Shown: positions 1-6,520, counted from the first letter of the stretch. The stretch: 11,745 bases of DNA from Candidatus Falkowbacteria bacterium RIFCSPLOWO2_02_FULL_45_15 (GCA_001777995.1 MFFV01000007.1:1-11745), one strand, 5' to 3'. Numbers and translations: made by a program. The notes: generated by a model from the sequence alone, not told the origin.

Positions 1-85
1 CTAAAAACATAAAGTAAATCAAGCCGATCAGGATGATTAAAGCGAATACTATTATTAAGATAGCCGCGAGTTTCTTACCGTTCAT
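1..85 (-). CDS. Partial membrane-anchored protein, N-terminus only (continues past the left edge)
   Basis: An open frame starts at the ATG at 85-83 and runs without a stop to base 1. It gives 28 residues beginning MNGKKLAAIL and ending in the window with GLIYFMFL. After a short Lys-containing start, residues 6-28 are almost entirely hydrophobic. That is the shape of an uncleaved signal anchor or the first membrane helix, with the rest of the protein probably outside or in the membrane. There is no clear Shine-Dalgarno sequence. The gene follows virB4 in the same direction after a 132-nt gap, so it may be the next member of the secretion operon. Function cannot be given from this fragment. It is short enough to be chance, but the charge-then-hydrophobic pattern argues for a real gene. 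Confidence 0.5.
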   Translation of the reverse strand, partial: MNGKKLAAILIIVFALIILIGLIYFMFL

Positions 86-110
86 AGTAAATCTAATCTT
101 TAATTTTGTC

Positions 111-167
111 TGCCCGCAACCAGCCCACAGCTACGCAGTTGCTGGCGGGTAGCTTTGGCAGGCGGGT
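111..167. repeat. GC-rich multi-hairpin intergenic element
   Basis: Within an otherwise very AT-rich gap lies a GC-rich block of about 57 bases with several mutually exclusive stems. CCCGC (113-117) can pair with GCGGG (162-166). CCAGC (120-124) can pair with GCTGG (141-145), with CCCG/CGGG outside it. AGCTAC (129-134) can pair with GTAGCT (149-154). It follows the virB4 stop codon in the direction of transcription. The sharp composition change and layered palindromes suggest a dispersed repeat element of the kind scattered between Patescibacteria genes. It could also act as an mRNA-stabilising or terminating structure. It lacks a clean stem followed by a T-run, so I do not call it a terminator. 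Confidence 0.5.
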
Positions 168-217
168 AATTTTTGATTTTTAAAATTATAAAATTAAAAA
201 TTTCTGTATTTATTATT

Positions 218-2125
218 TTATACCTTTTCTTCCCCACCATCTTGGTTCATCTGCTCCTCAAACTCCCGCTTGGCTTCTTCTATTTCCAATAACTGCCGCG
301 GGTCGGTCGTAATCAGTTGGTCTTCGGTGTAAGAGGCGACGATTTTTATCGCGGCGTGCTTGTTGCCGGCAAAAAATATCCCTTCGCCCACGCCGCTTTC
401 TAACAATAAATATTTTTCGCCTTCCGTCAAATTAAAAGTTTTCTGCACCAAATCCATTGCCGAGGGAGACTGGCGCAATAGCAGCTGCAGCGCGGAATTA
501 TTAACGATTGCCTGGCCGTATTGGGATACCAGAAAGTCGTTCACGTCTTGGGTAATGGTCGTAACGCCCAAATAATATTTGCGGCAGCGCTTAATCAGCG
601 CGTACATAAATTTAGCGCTGTCTTCGTGCTGCATCAGCCACCATGCCTCGTCAATCACTAAGATGCGCTTTTTCATCTCGCTGCGCACCACATTCCAGAT
701 GTAGTTGACGATGGTGTAAATGGCAATCGGGCGCAATTCGTCCTCCAGGTCGCGGACGGAAAAACAAACGAGCTGGTTATTCATCTCCACGGTAGTGGGG
801 CTGTTGAGCAAACCGGCAAAAGTGCCGCCGGTGTATTTTTGCAGGCGCAAAGCCAAATCCGCGCCCCCCTCCAAACCGCTTAAAATCTCCTGAAAATCAG
901 ACAGAACCGGAGCTTCTATCTTGGATAAATCCGCCTCCGCGGTAATGTCTTTTTTGCCGTAAGTTTCTAACAGCGCCCGGTCCAAAATGGAGTCTTCGGC
1001 GCTGGTGATAGAGCCGCCGAGCATAATGCGGATTAACCCTTTAACGCTGATGACGCCGCTGCGGATGATGTCTTCCGGCCGGGCAGTTTCGCCGATGGAG
1101 CGCGGCAGGTCAAAAGGGTTGATTTTATTTTCGCTCGCGAGCGATATGTTGATGTAAGTTCCGCCCACTGCGTCGCATAAATGCTTGTATTCTTTTTCCG
1201 GGTCAATGATAATCACTTCGCTGCCGAGCATCAGGCTGCGCAGCAGTTCTAATTTTATGGCGTAGCTTTTGCCCGCGCCCGAAGTGGCGAACACGACGGA
1301 GTTTGCGTTCTGCAAAGAAAAGCGGTCGAATAAAATTAAGCTGTTGTTGTGGCGGTTAATGCCGTACAAGATGCCGTTGTCGCTCGTTAAGTCGCTGGAG
1401 ATAAAAGGGAAGGAGGAAGCCACCGGCGAAGAATTCATGTTGAACGTTACCATCAGCTCGTCGTTATTCAGCGGCAGCGTTGAGTTAAATCCCTGCTCGG
1501 CTTGATAAAAAACTTTTTTGGAATAAATCAGGCGCGAACCTAAAATGTTTTCTACGGCGTCGGTCAGTTTATTCATCTCCTCTTCGGCCGCGGCGTAAAG
1601 AGTAATGTACAAAGCGAACTGGAAAAATTTCTCGGTGCCTTGGGTTAAGGAGTCGCGCAAAGCTTCGACGTCGCGCAAAGCCGTTTCTCGGAGGGGATCG
1701 CGCGCCGCGCCCTTTTCCGCGTCGCTGACGATTTGCGCCTCCAAATTGCCCACTTTCTTTTTAAGCTGCTTTAAAATAATGTTACTCGGCACCGGGTAAA
1801 AAAACATGCCTACGTCAAAAGTTTCGTTTAAATTAATGATCGGCGCGAACCAGCCGACGCTGATGTAGCGCGGGTAATTGATAACGAAAATGGTGCGGAC
1901 GAATTTATCGCCTAACTTTATAAAACTTGGCTTTACTTCCAAAGCGGCGGGCGCGATTATGTCCCGAATGGAACCCTCTCCCCGCCGCAGAGCTTTTTCT
2001 TCCGCTACCGTCGCTTGCACCGCCGCCGCCGACCGTTGCTCCTGCGCCGTTCGCTCGCGGGACGCTTGCGCCGCTAACTTGGCCGCTGCCTGTTCTTGTT
2101 GCTGGATGTTTTTAGGGTCAAACAT
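218..2125 (-). CDS. virB4: VirB4-type T4SS ATPase (C-terminal and middle domains)
   Basis: VirB4-family ATPases sit on the cytoplasmic side of type IV secretion systems and power assembly and substrate movement. From the ATG at 2125 the protein has 635 residues. An Ala/Gln/Glu-rich helical N-terminus (about 5-45) is followed by a mixed domain (about 55-255, with the run INYPRYISVGWF) typical of the second half of the VirB4 N-terminal region. The ATPase domain carries Walker A GAGKS at 283-287, Walker B ILVIDEA at 488-494, and a TQD motif about 40 residues later. An in-frame TTG at 2140 would add five residues; I prefer the ATG. The first part of the usual VirB4 N-terminal domain is missing here and seems to be supplied by the gene just upstream (2876-2202). 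The 76-nt gap between them holds AT-rich repeats and no evident Shine-Dalgarno. The family call is firm; the secreted substrate is unknown. Confidence 0.93.
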   Translation of the reverse strand: MFDPKNIQQQEQAAAKLAAQASRERTAQEQRSAAAVQATVAEEKALRRGEGSIRDIIAPAALEVKPSFIKLGDKFVRTIFVINYPRYISVGWFAPIINLNETFDVGMFFYPVPSNIILKQLKKKVGNLEAQIVSDAEKGAARDPLRETALRDVEALRDSLTQGTEKFFQFALYITLYAAAEEEMNKLTDAVENILGSRLIYSKKVFYQAEQGFNSTLPLNNDELMVTFNMNSSPVASSFPFISSDLTSDNGILYGINRHNNSLILFDRFSLQNANSVVFATSGAGKSYAIKLELLRSLMLGSEVIIIDPEKEYKHLCDAVGGTYINISLASENKINPFDLPRSIGETARPEDIIRSGVISVKGLIRIMLGGSITSAEDSILDRALLETYGKKDITAEADLSKIEAPVLSDFQEILSGLEGGADLALRLQKYTGGTFAGLLNSPTTVEMNNQLVCFSVRDLEDELRPIAIYTIVNYIWNVVRSEMKKRILVIDEAWWLMQHEDSAKFMYALIKRCRKYYLGVTTITQDVNDFLVSQYGQAIVNNSALQLLLRQSPSAMDLVQKTFNLTEGEKYLLLESGVGEGIFFAGNKHAAIKIVASYTEDQLITTDPRQLLEIEEAKREFEEQMNQDGGEEKV

Positions 2126-2136
2126 AAGTTCAATTC

Positions 2137-2200
2137 TCAATTACGAATTATCAATTACGAATTTTAATTTTTAATTCGTAATTCTTAATTGATAATTGAT
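2137..2200. repeat. AT-rich heptamer repeat with inverted arm
   Basis: The gap between the two VirB4-related genes is nearly filled by variants of a seven-base unit. TCAATTACGAATTA (2137-2150) is followed directly by TCAATTACGAATTT (2151-2164). The complementary strand of 2173-2200 carries the same units (AATTCGTAATT at 2173-2183, then AATTGATAATTGAT). AATTACGAATT (2153-2163) and AATTCGTAATT (2173-2183) form a perfect 11-bp stem with a 9-nt loop. The block looks like a repeat that grew by heptamer duplication. In an mRNA it would place a hairpin just before the virB4 start. It is not a classic terminator. Confidence 0.6.
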
Positions 2201-2201
2201 A

Positions 2202-2876
2202 TCAATGCCCCATTAATTTTTCCACTTCCACCAGCGCCTGATTCTGGGAAGTGTCCGGGTTATAGGTATTATACAATAATTCAATAACGCTTTGCGTATC
2301 CAAGATCGCCGTTTGCAGGCCCATGCTGGTTAAGCCGCCGCTGATTGTTTCCGCTCTGGCCATTAATTCCGCCCGCCGCCGCCGGAATTTTTCCTCTTTT
2401 AATCTAATCAGAGTCGCGGGCTTGAACGTTTCCAGCATCCGGGAAAAAAAACTCTTTTGCTTATTAGACAAAGGATCGTAAATTACCACCACATAAAATC
2501 TTTTATTCATAATTTTGCCTAAACTGATCAGCTCTTTAATGTAACTTAAATATTCCGCCGTCTGCATGCGCAAAAGTTCGTTGGTCTGTTCCCGCTGTTT
2601 TTGATCTAACATCGCTAAATAGGGGTCAATTTTAAACTCGCGCGACTGAATGACGATTTGCAGGGGGTATTCCAAATTATTTAAAAAACTGACGTAAGCG
2701 GCAATGATGGCGTTTTGCTCGTCTTCCGATTTTAAAGCAAAATTTAAACTAGACACTAAAACAACCGCCCGCATCGTGCCGTCTTTCATCACCACCACAT
2801 CCTCCCTGATTTCGGCGATGTCCAAATATCTTTGGGTGGCGCTGGATATTTTGCCGGTAGCCAATTTATTTTTCAT
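2202..2876 (-). CDS. TraC-like T4SS protein, probable front half of a split VirB4
   Basis: This 224-aa protein has no Walker motifs and no membrane helix. Its first part has the pattern of the TraC/VirB4 N-terminal domain: a DGT segment near residue 33, a short beta-rich stretch (RAVVLVSSLNFALKS), then an EEQ-like run and a helix leading to YPLQIVIQSREF. The middle contains RFYVVVIYDP and the C-terminal part is helical and basic (KEEKFRRRRAEL). In TraC and in Gram-positive VirB4 homologues this region is fused ahead of the ATPase. Here it is a separate gene, followed by virB4 in the same direction, so the two chains probably associate. It lies 27 nt after prgI; that gap is occupied by a hairpin and has no evident Shine-Dalgarno. 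The start is the ATG at 2876. The assignment rests on pattern and context. Confidence 0.75.
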   Translation of the reverse strand: MKNKLATGKISSATQRYLDIAEIREDVVVMKDGTMRAVVLVSSLNFALKSEDEQNAIIAAYVSFLNNLEYPLQIVIQSREFKIDPYLAMLDQKQREQTNELLRMQTAEYLSYIKELISLGKIMNKRFYVVVIYDPLSNKQKSFFSRMLETFKPATLIRLKEEKFRRRRAELMARAETISGGLTSMGLQTAILDTQSVIELLYNTYNPDTSQNQALVEVEKLMGH

Positions 2877-2886
2877 AATATGAAGT

Positions 2887-2908
2887 CATGAAAACATTTG
2901 TTTTCATG
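2887..2908. promoter_or_regulatory. Perfect 10-bp hairpin over the prgI stop codon
   Basis: CATGAAAACA (2887-2896) and TGTTTTCATG (2899-2908) are exact inverted copies separated by two bases; in RNA the inner A-U pair would open to a four-base loop. The prgI stop codon (TGA, 2906-2904 on the minus strand) lies inside one arm, and the next gene starts 11 bases beyond the other arm. No T-run follows, so termination is unlikely. A role in translational coupling or mRNA processing between the two genes is possible but inferred. Confidence 0.5.
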
Positions 2909-3347
2909 TTTTAATGTTTTCGTCTCCTCCTTGGTACGCCCCGCCCGTATCCACCATCAAAGCCAGCTCGGCTAATTTTGAGCGCGCATAAAGAGGTTTT
3001 GGCTGTATTTTAGCCGTTTGCTTTAATTCCGCCGCTTCTTCCTTTAGCTCTTTTCCTTCTTTGCCCAAGCGGCTGTTCCAAACGCGAGTTTTTGGTTTTT
3101 TCAAAGTCTGAATGATGTTTAAAATAAAATAATGGAAAGGCCGGCCGTTGACTCTTAAAAAAGCGACCGTCCCTCCAGCGGCAAAAAATAAAATCGTTTC
3201 CGTTAAAAACAACGCGAAGTCAGCCAATTTGTAAGCGAGGGCGGAGAGCAGGAGGCACGCCAGCATAATCACGAATTGCCGGACGGTGATGGGCCCGAAA
3301 ATTTTATCTTCCACGTCAATGAACTGGGGAATGGTGAATTGCTGCAT
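2904..3347 (-). CDS. prgI: PrgI-family T4SS inner-membrane protein (VirB3-like)
   Basis: PrgI-family proteins are small inner-membrane components encoded directly before VirB4 in Gram-positive and Patescibacteria secretion loci, and are thought to correspond to VirB3. This 147-aa protein has the expected start: a short hydrophilic N-terminus (FTIPQFIDVEDKIFGPIT), then two adjacent membrane helices at about 23-42 and 43-65, then RVNGRPFHYFILN. A basic and charged cytoplasmic tail (about 80-147) contains an EGKELKEEAAELKQ helix. The start ATG at 3347 is 13 nt after the stop of the 465-aa gene, so the two are surely co-transcribed; no clear Shine-Dalgarno is present. It ends with TGA, showing TGA is read as stop. 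The order PrgI, TraC-like, VirB4 supports the call. Confidence 0.88.
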   Translation of the reverse strand: MQQFTIPQFIDVEDKIFGPITVRQFVIMLACLLLSALAYKLADFALFLTETILFFAAGGTVAFLRVNGRPFHYFILNIIQTLKKPKTRVWNSRLGKEGKELKEEAAELKQTAKIQPKPLYARSKLAELALMVDTGGAYQGGDENIKT

Positions 3348-3360
3348 AAAATTAATTATG

Positions 3361-4758
3361 TTATACTCTCAACTGCCGATTTAACTCTAAGATCGCTTCA
3401 AATTCCTCGGACGTTAAAGCGTCTGCTGACGCCGAATTTTCTTGCAGCGCGTCGGCAATTGACCGACTGTTAGTTAAGGCTTTATGGCCAACGCCAATAT
3501 ACAACTGATAAAGCGGGCTGTGGCGCCAAGCGTTTATTCCCTGCTGGCGCTTAGTAAAACTTTCCTGCTCCAATAATTTTATTTTATTTTGAATTTTACC
3601 AGCCATTACTTCCGGGCTGCCCCCTAAGCGCCTAAAATTAACTAAATCTAAGTTGGCTAACTCCTCAATCGGCCCCTGCAGGCGGCCTCGCGGCCTGATG
3701 ATGTCGTCTAAACGCCGCCGGTCCTGCTCAACCTTATCTGCCGGCCGCCGCATGCGCACGGATTCTTTTTGCGCTGGCGCTACCGGTTTGATTTTGGGTT
3801 CAACCTCCGCGCTCGCTTGAGCCAACTCCGGTTCGGTTATGGCCATCGCTTGGGGGAAAACGGCCGGAATTATTTTGACCGCCGCGGCTGCTTTAGGCGC
3901 GGATATTTCCCGTTTACTCTCGGCGAACGCGGCCGGCGAGGGAAGAACGGCGTCTTGGCTTGAAGTTTCGGCGCTACCTGCCGCGCTTGGTTTGGCCTTA
4001 GCGAGAGCGGAAAAATCATACTCAACGTCGCGCAATTTTTCCCAAGCGGGCCGCGCCGCTTTCGGCGCCGCCGCTTTTCCTCCCGCCGCCCGTTTATTTT
4101 TTTGCACCAAATTAAGCGCCGCTTCCGCCTGCTCTTTGCTTAAGCCTAAACCGCCGTTCTCTCGCTCCCTCATCAGCGCCTCCCGGGCGGAAATAAAATC
4201 TCTGATGCCTTTAATAAAAGTCACTAAGACGTTTTTTAATTTTCCTTGCTCGCTTGCCTGCGGTTCAATGCCCAATAATTTAACCGCTTGGGGCATAATG
4301 TCAGCGGCTAAACCGTCAACCGCTAACGGCCCTTTGGCTGGCTCGGCTGCCGGCGGACTTGCTTGGATGGCTGCAGGCAACTTTTTAGCTAAAACTTGCG
4401 GCTGGGAACTTTGAACTTGTCGCCTGACGCTTGAATCTGGCGGCGGCTGCTTTGGGGCTTGCCCCGCGCGCTCGGGACCGGCTATTCCTAAATATCTGGT
4501 TATCTCGGAAAAAATTCTCTGCGCCATTTCTTGTCGCAGCGCTTCCGCCTGCGCCGGCGGCAAATGATGCTCGGCAATTAAAAAATTAACGACCCCGGGC
4601 CAGGAAATTTCTTTCACCATCACTTTAATGACCACGGCCGCCAAATCAACGCCGTATTTTTCTTCCAAATCCTTAATCGCCTCGAGCGCTTTCGGGGAAG
4701 AAACGATCGCCTGCAGCTCTTGCGGCAGCCGCTTGAATTTTGTTAAGTAATCAAACAT
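3361..4758 (-). CDS. Unassigned 465-aa protein with Ala/Pro-rich linker, T4SS operon
   Basis: I do not recognise this protein. It has three parts. Residues 1-90 look like a compact helical domain (LPQELQAIVSSPKALEAI, then EKYGVDLAAVVIKVMV). Residues about 95-335 are low in complexity and rich in Ala, Pro, Lys, Glu and Ser, so probably disordered. Residues about 340-465 look well folded (DIIRPRGRLQGPIEELANLD, then LVNFRRLG, and SPLYQLYIGVG near the end), and this is the part most likely to be conserved between relatives. No signal peptide or membrane helix is seen, so it should be cytoplasmic. It lies between metK and prgI, 13 nt before prgI, which suggests a scaffold or accessory role in the secretion system. 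AAGGAGG sits only one base before the ATG at 4758, an unusually short spacing. A 191-aa frame on the opposite strand (3839-4414) is a composition shadow. Confidence 0.75.
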   Translation of the reverse strand: MFDYLTKFKRLPQELQAIVSSPKALEAIKDLEEKYGVDLAAVVIKVMVKEISWPGVVNFLIAEHHLPPAQAEALRQEMAQRIFSEITRYLGIAGPERAGQAPKQPPPDSSVRRQVQSSQPQVLAKKLPAAIQASPPAAEPAKGPLAVDGLAADIMPQAVKLLGIEPQASEQGKLKNVLVTFIKGIRDFISAREALMRERENGGLGLSKEQAEAALNLVQKNKRAAGGKAAAPKAARPAWEKLRDVEYDFSALAKAKPSAAGSAETSSQDAVLPSPAAFAESKREISAPKAAAAVKIIPAVFPQAMAITEPELAQASAEVEPKIKPVAPAQKESVRMRRPADKVEQDRRRLDDIIRPRGRLQGPIEELANLDLVNFRRLGGSPEVMAGKIQNKIKLLEQESFTKRQQGINAWRHSPLYQLYIGVGHKALTNSRSIADALQENSASADALTSEEFEAILELNRQLRV

Positions 4759-4793
4759 ACCTCCTTAGTGCAATTTCTAATTTTAAAATTTTA

Positions 4794-4818
4794 TAATTTT
4801 CAAACAATTTGAAAATTA
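4794..4818. repeat. AT-rich 11-bp hairpin between metK and the 465-aa gene
   Basis: TAATTTTCAAA (4794-4804) and TTTGAAAATTA (4808-4818) are exact inverted copies around a three-base loop, just after the metK stop codon at 4826. On the minus strand the hairpin is followed by an A/T-mixed stretch, not a clean T-run. It could cause partial termination or protect the metK 3' end, letting metK be expressed more than the genes below it. The neighbouring palindrome AATTTTAAAATT shows the whole gap is built of AT-rich palindromes, so the hairpin may just be a repeat. Confidence 0.45.
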
Positions 4819-4825
4819 ATAATTC

Positions 4826-5989
4826 TTATAGCCCTGCTTCTCGTTTTAACGTTTCCGCCTTGTCTGTTTTTTCCCAGCTAAACCCGTCTTCGTTGCGGCC
4901 AAAATGTCCGTAAGCGGCGGTGGCTAAAAACACCGGCCGGCGCAATTGCAGCCGCTCAATGATGGCTTTGGGTTTAAAGTCAAAATTGTTTCTAATCAAC
5001 TCTAAAATTTTATCTTCTTCAATTTCATTCGTGCCGAAAGTATTGATGTAAATTCCGACCGGCTCCGCCACGCCGATGGCGTACGCTACCTGCAGTTCGC
5101 ATTTATCGGCAAGGCCGGCCGCCACCACGTTTTTCGCCGCATAGCGCGCCATATAAGCGCCGCTGCGATCAACTTTGCTCGCGTCTTTGCCGGAAAAGCA
5201 TCCCCCGCCGTGCGCGCCCACGCCGCCGTAAGTATCCACGATAATTTTTCTGCCCGTTAGCCCCGTGTCGCCCGGCGGTCCGCCGATTACGAAGCGCCCC
5301 GTAGGATTAATAAAATATTTAGTGTCAGCGTCAACTAAATCGCCCACGATCGGCAAAATCACTTTGGCTTTAATGTCGGAACGCAGTTGTTCGTTACTGA
5401 CTGATTCGCTGTGGTGCGCGGATAAAACAACGGTTGAAACCCGCTTGACCTGTCCGTTGTCATATTCTACCGTTACCTGCGATTTGCCGTCCGGGCGCAA
5501 ATACGGCAGAGTGCCGTCCTTGCGCACGCTTGCGAGTCGCCGCGTTAACTTATGCGCTAGCATTATGGGCAGGGGCATAAATTCCGGCGTTTCGTTAGTC
5601 GCGTAGCCGTACATCATCCCTTGGTCGCCCGCGCCTTGCTCGCTGAATTCTCCTTTGCCCTCTTCCACTCCTTGGGCAATGTCCGGACTTTGTTCGTGCA
5701 AAGTAACGATCACGCCCACGTCGTCGCAGCAAAAGCCGTATTCCTGTTTGTCGTAGCCGATGTCGCGCAGCACGCGGCGCACGACATCCTGAATGTTGAC
5801 GTAAGCGCTCGTATGCGCTTCGCCGCCGACGAGCACCAAGCCGGTAGTGCAAAAACTTTCTATCGCCGCCCGGCCCATCGGGTCTTGTTTTAATATCTCG
5901 TCCACGACCGCGTCCGAAATTTGGTCGCAGATTTTGTCCGGGTGCCCTTCGGTAACGGACTCGGAGGTAATGAGTCTGATTTGAGACAT
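4826..5989 (-). CDS. metK: S-adenosylmethionine synthetase
   Basis: MetK joins methionine and ATP to make S-adenosylmethionine, releasing phosphate and diphosphate, in the cytoplasm. The 387-aa protein is close to the family's usual 380-400. Conserved motifs are in order: GHPDK at 15-19 (ATP and metal binding), GAGDQG at 119-124 (first signature), DTGLTGRKI at 242-250, and GGGCFSGKD at 261-269 (second signature, P-loop-like; a Cys stands where Ala is common). [11 protein letters not shown] follows, and the C-terminus has GHFGR at 361-365. Nothing suggests loss of activity. The start is the ATG at 5989; an in-frame TTG at 5995 would add two residues. The strongest Shine-Dalgarno, AAGGAGGA (6019-6012), lies over 20 nt from the ATG, with a weak AAGAG nearer. 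It is the first gene of the minus-strand unit leading into the PrgI/VirB4 genes, an unusual place for a housekeeping enzyme. I see no SAM riboswitch. Confidence 0.98.
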   Translation of the reverse strand: MSQIRLITSESVTEGHPDKICDQISDAVVDEILKQDPMGRAAIESFCTTGLVLVGGEAHTSAYVNIQDVVRRVLRDIGYDKQEYGFCCDDVGVIVTLHEQSPDIAQGVEEGKGEFSEQGAGDQGMMYGYATNETPEFMPLPIMLAHKLTRRLASVRKDGTLPYLRPDGKSQVTVEYDNGQVKRVSTVVLSAHHSESVSNEQLRSDIKAKVILPIVGDLVDADTKYFINPTGRFVIGGPPGDTGLTGRKIIVDTYGGVGAHGGGCFSGKDASKVDRSGAYMARYAAKNVVAAGLADKCELQVAYAIGVAEPVGIYINTFGTNEIEEDKILELIRNNFDFKPKAIIERLQLRRPVFLATAAYGHFGRNEDGFSWEKTDKAETLKREAGL

Positions 5990-6033
5990 AAACAACTCTT
6001 AAAAAATAAAATCCTCCTTAACAAGCTATTGTT

Positions 6034-6062
6034 AGTATAAAATAAAAACCTCCTAAATGCAA
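6034..6062 (-). promoter_or_regulatory. Probable metK / operon B promoter
   Basis: Read on the minus strand, TTGCAT (6062-6057) is followed after 17 bases by TATACT (6039-6034), a fair sigma70-type pair with one mismatch in the -10 box. Transcription would start near 6027, about 38 nt before the metK ATG. It is the only convincing promoter I see between the small plus-strand gene and metK, and so the likely promoter for the six genes to the left. Confidence 0.55.
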
Positions 6063-6075
6063 CAAGTAGGGGTTG

Positions 6076-6107
6076 CTTGTCAAGGAAAAATAAATAGTCT
6101 TGACAAG
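6076..6107. promoter_or_regulatory. Candidate operator: inverted repeat over the -35 box
   Basis: CTTGTCAAG (6076-6084) and CTTGACAAG (6099-6107) are exact inverted copies, and each is itself a near-palindrome. Their centres are 23 bp apart, about two helical turns. The right copy contains the TTGACA -35 box of the plus-strand promoter, so a dimeric repressor bound here would block it. The left copy lies 14 bp upstream of the metK -35 box, so both directions could be affected. The regulator is not known. Confidence 0.5.
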
Positions 6108-6128
6108 TTATAAAACATTTGCTATGGT
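6100..6128 (+). promoter_or_regulatory. Strong sigma70-type promoter of the small plus-strand gene
   Basis: TTGACA (6100-6105) is a perfect -35 box. After a 17-base spacer comes TATGGT (6123-6128) as the -10 box. The start of transcription would be near 6135, giving a leader of about 48 nt before the ATG at 6183. This is among the best promoter matches in the window and argues that the small gene downstream is really expressed. Confidence 0.7.
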
Positions 6129-6182
6129 TTAAAATAGAGATTGTATTTTTCATTCAAAACTTTTTGAAAGGTGGTGATAGCA

Positions 6183-6428
6183 ATGGCCGAACCTACTACT
6201 GAAGTTGCAACTCGGCCAAAATGTTCAGGATGGCACATCAATAACTTTCAATGCCCTGATAAGAATGATGCGGATGTGTTACCAAGTAACGGACTACAAG
6301 TTCCTACTGCAGATGGAGTCCCTGGTTACTACAATCCCGCAGATGGACAATACTATTATGCGGCAGACGGGAAACCGGTCTGCAAAAAATGTTGGGGAGA
6401 GTGGGACTCTTATACTTGGGATGATTAA
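6183..6428 (+). CDS. Unassigned 81-aa cysteine-containing protein
   Basis: This is the only plus-strand gene I accept. It has its own promoter and a good ribosome-binding site, AGGTGGTGA (6169-6177), five bases before the ATG at 6183. A GTG at 6171 is in frame but lies inside that site. The protein has four Cys: C14 and C24 near the start (with His18 between them) and C67-X2-C70 near the end, an arrangement that could hold one metal ion. Between the pairs is an internal repeat, YYNPADGQ (49-56) followed by YYYAADGK (57-64). The C-terminus is acidic and aromatic (WGEWDSYTWDD). No signal peptide or membrane helix is seen. I do not recognise the family. It sits between the two secretion operons, divergent from metK and convergent with the 293-aa gene, in sequence more AT-rich than metK. 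It might be a zinc-ribbon-like protein or a modified peptide precursor; neither is shown. Confidence 0.7.
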   Translation: MAEPTTEVATRPKCSGWHINNFQCPDKNDADVLPSNGLQVPTADGVPGYYNPADGQYYYAADGKPVCKKCWGEWDSYTWDD

Positions 6429-6470
6429 GAATTAAGAGGGGAAAAGGATGAAAAATACAATCAAACAAAT

Positions 6471-6520
6471 AGGGTGCATGACAATTTCCTGTTGCCAAAA
6501 AGGAAAAAATCATGCACCCT
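6471..6520. terminator. Long inverted repeat between convergent genes
   Basis: AGGGTGCATGA (6471-6481) and TCATGCACCCT (6510-6520) are exact 11-bp inverted copies. Inside, TTTCCT (6485-6490) can pair with AGGAAA (6501-6506), extending the structure. It lies in the 111-nt gap between the small plus-strand gene and the converging 293-aa gene. No T-run follows directly on the plus strand; on the minus strand the sequence after it is T-rich. It probably acts with the second hairpin at 6533-6563 as a two-way stop. Confidence 0.5.

Noticed and set aside
2126..2140. TTG start for VirB4
   Set aside because: It would add five residues from repeat-derived sequence; the ATG at 2125 is the simpler start.
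2904..2906. Alternative genetic code with TGA as glycine, as in Gracilibacteria
   Set aside because: prgI ends naturally at this TGA just before the next gene, and the other genes are complete and conserved without internal TGA.
3839..4414. 191-aa plus-strand open frame
   Set aside because: It lies wholly within the 465-aa minus-strand gene, in its Ala/Pro-rich part where GC-rich low complexity removes stops from the other strand. Its product is Ala-rich with no domain pattern and no ribosome-binding site.
5990..5995. TTG start for MetK
   Set aside because: The ATG two codons later gives the family-typical N-terminus ([19 protein letters not shown]), and neither start has a well-spaced ribosome-binding site.
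5990..6062. SAM riboswitch before metK
   Set aside because: The predicted leader is only about 38 nt, and the full gap shows no multi-helix aptamer arrangement or terminator/antiterminator pair.
5595..6153. Extra minus-strand frames inside and upstream of metK
   Set aside because: They overlap the highly conserved metK reading frame or its promoter region, and their products are Arg-rich or hydrophobic without family features.
6304..6513. 69-aa minus-strand frame opposite the small Cys gene
   Set aside because: No promoter or ribosome-binding site fits it, while the plus-strand gene has both.
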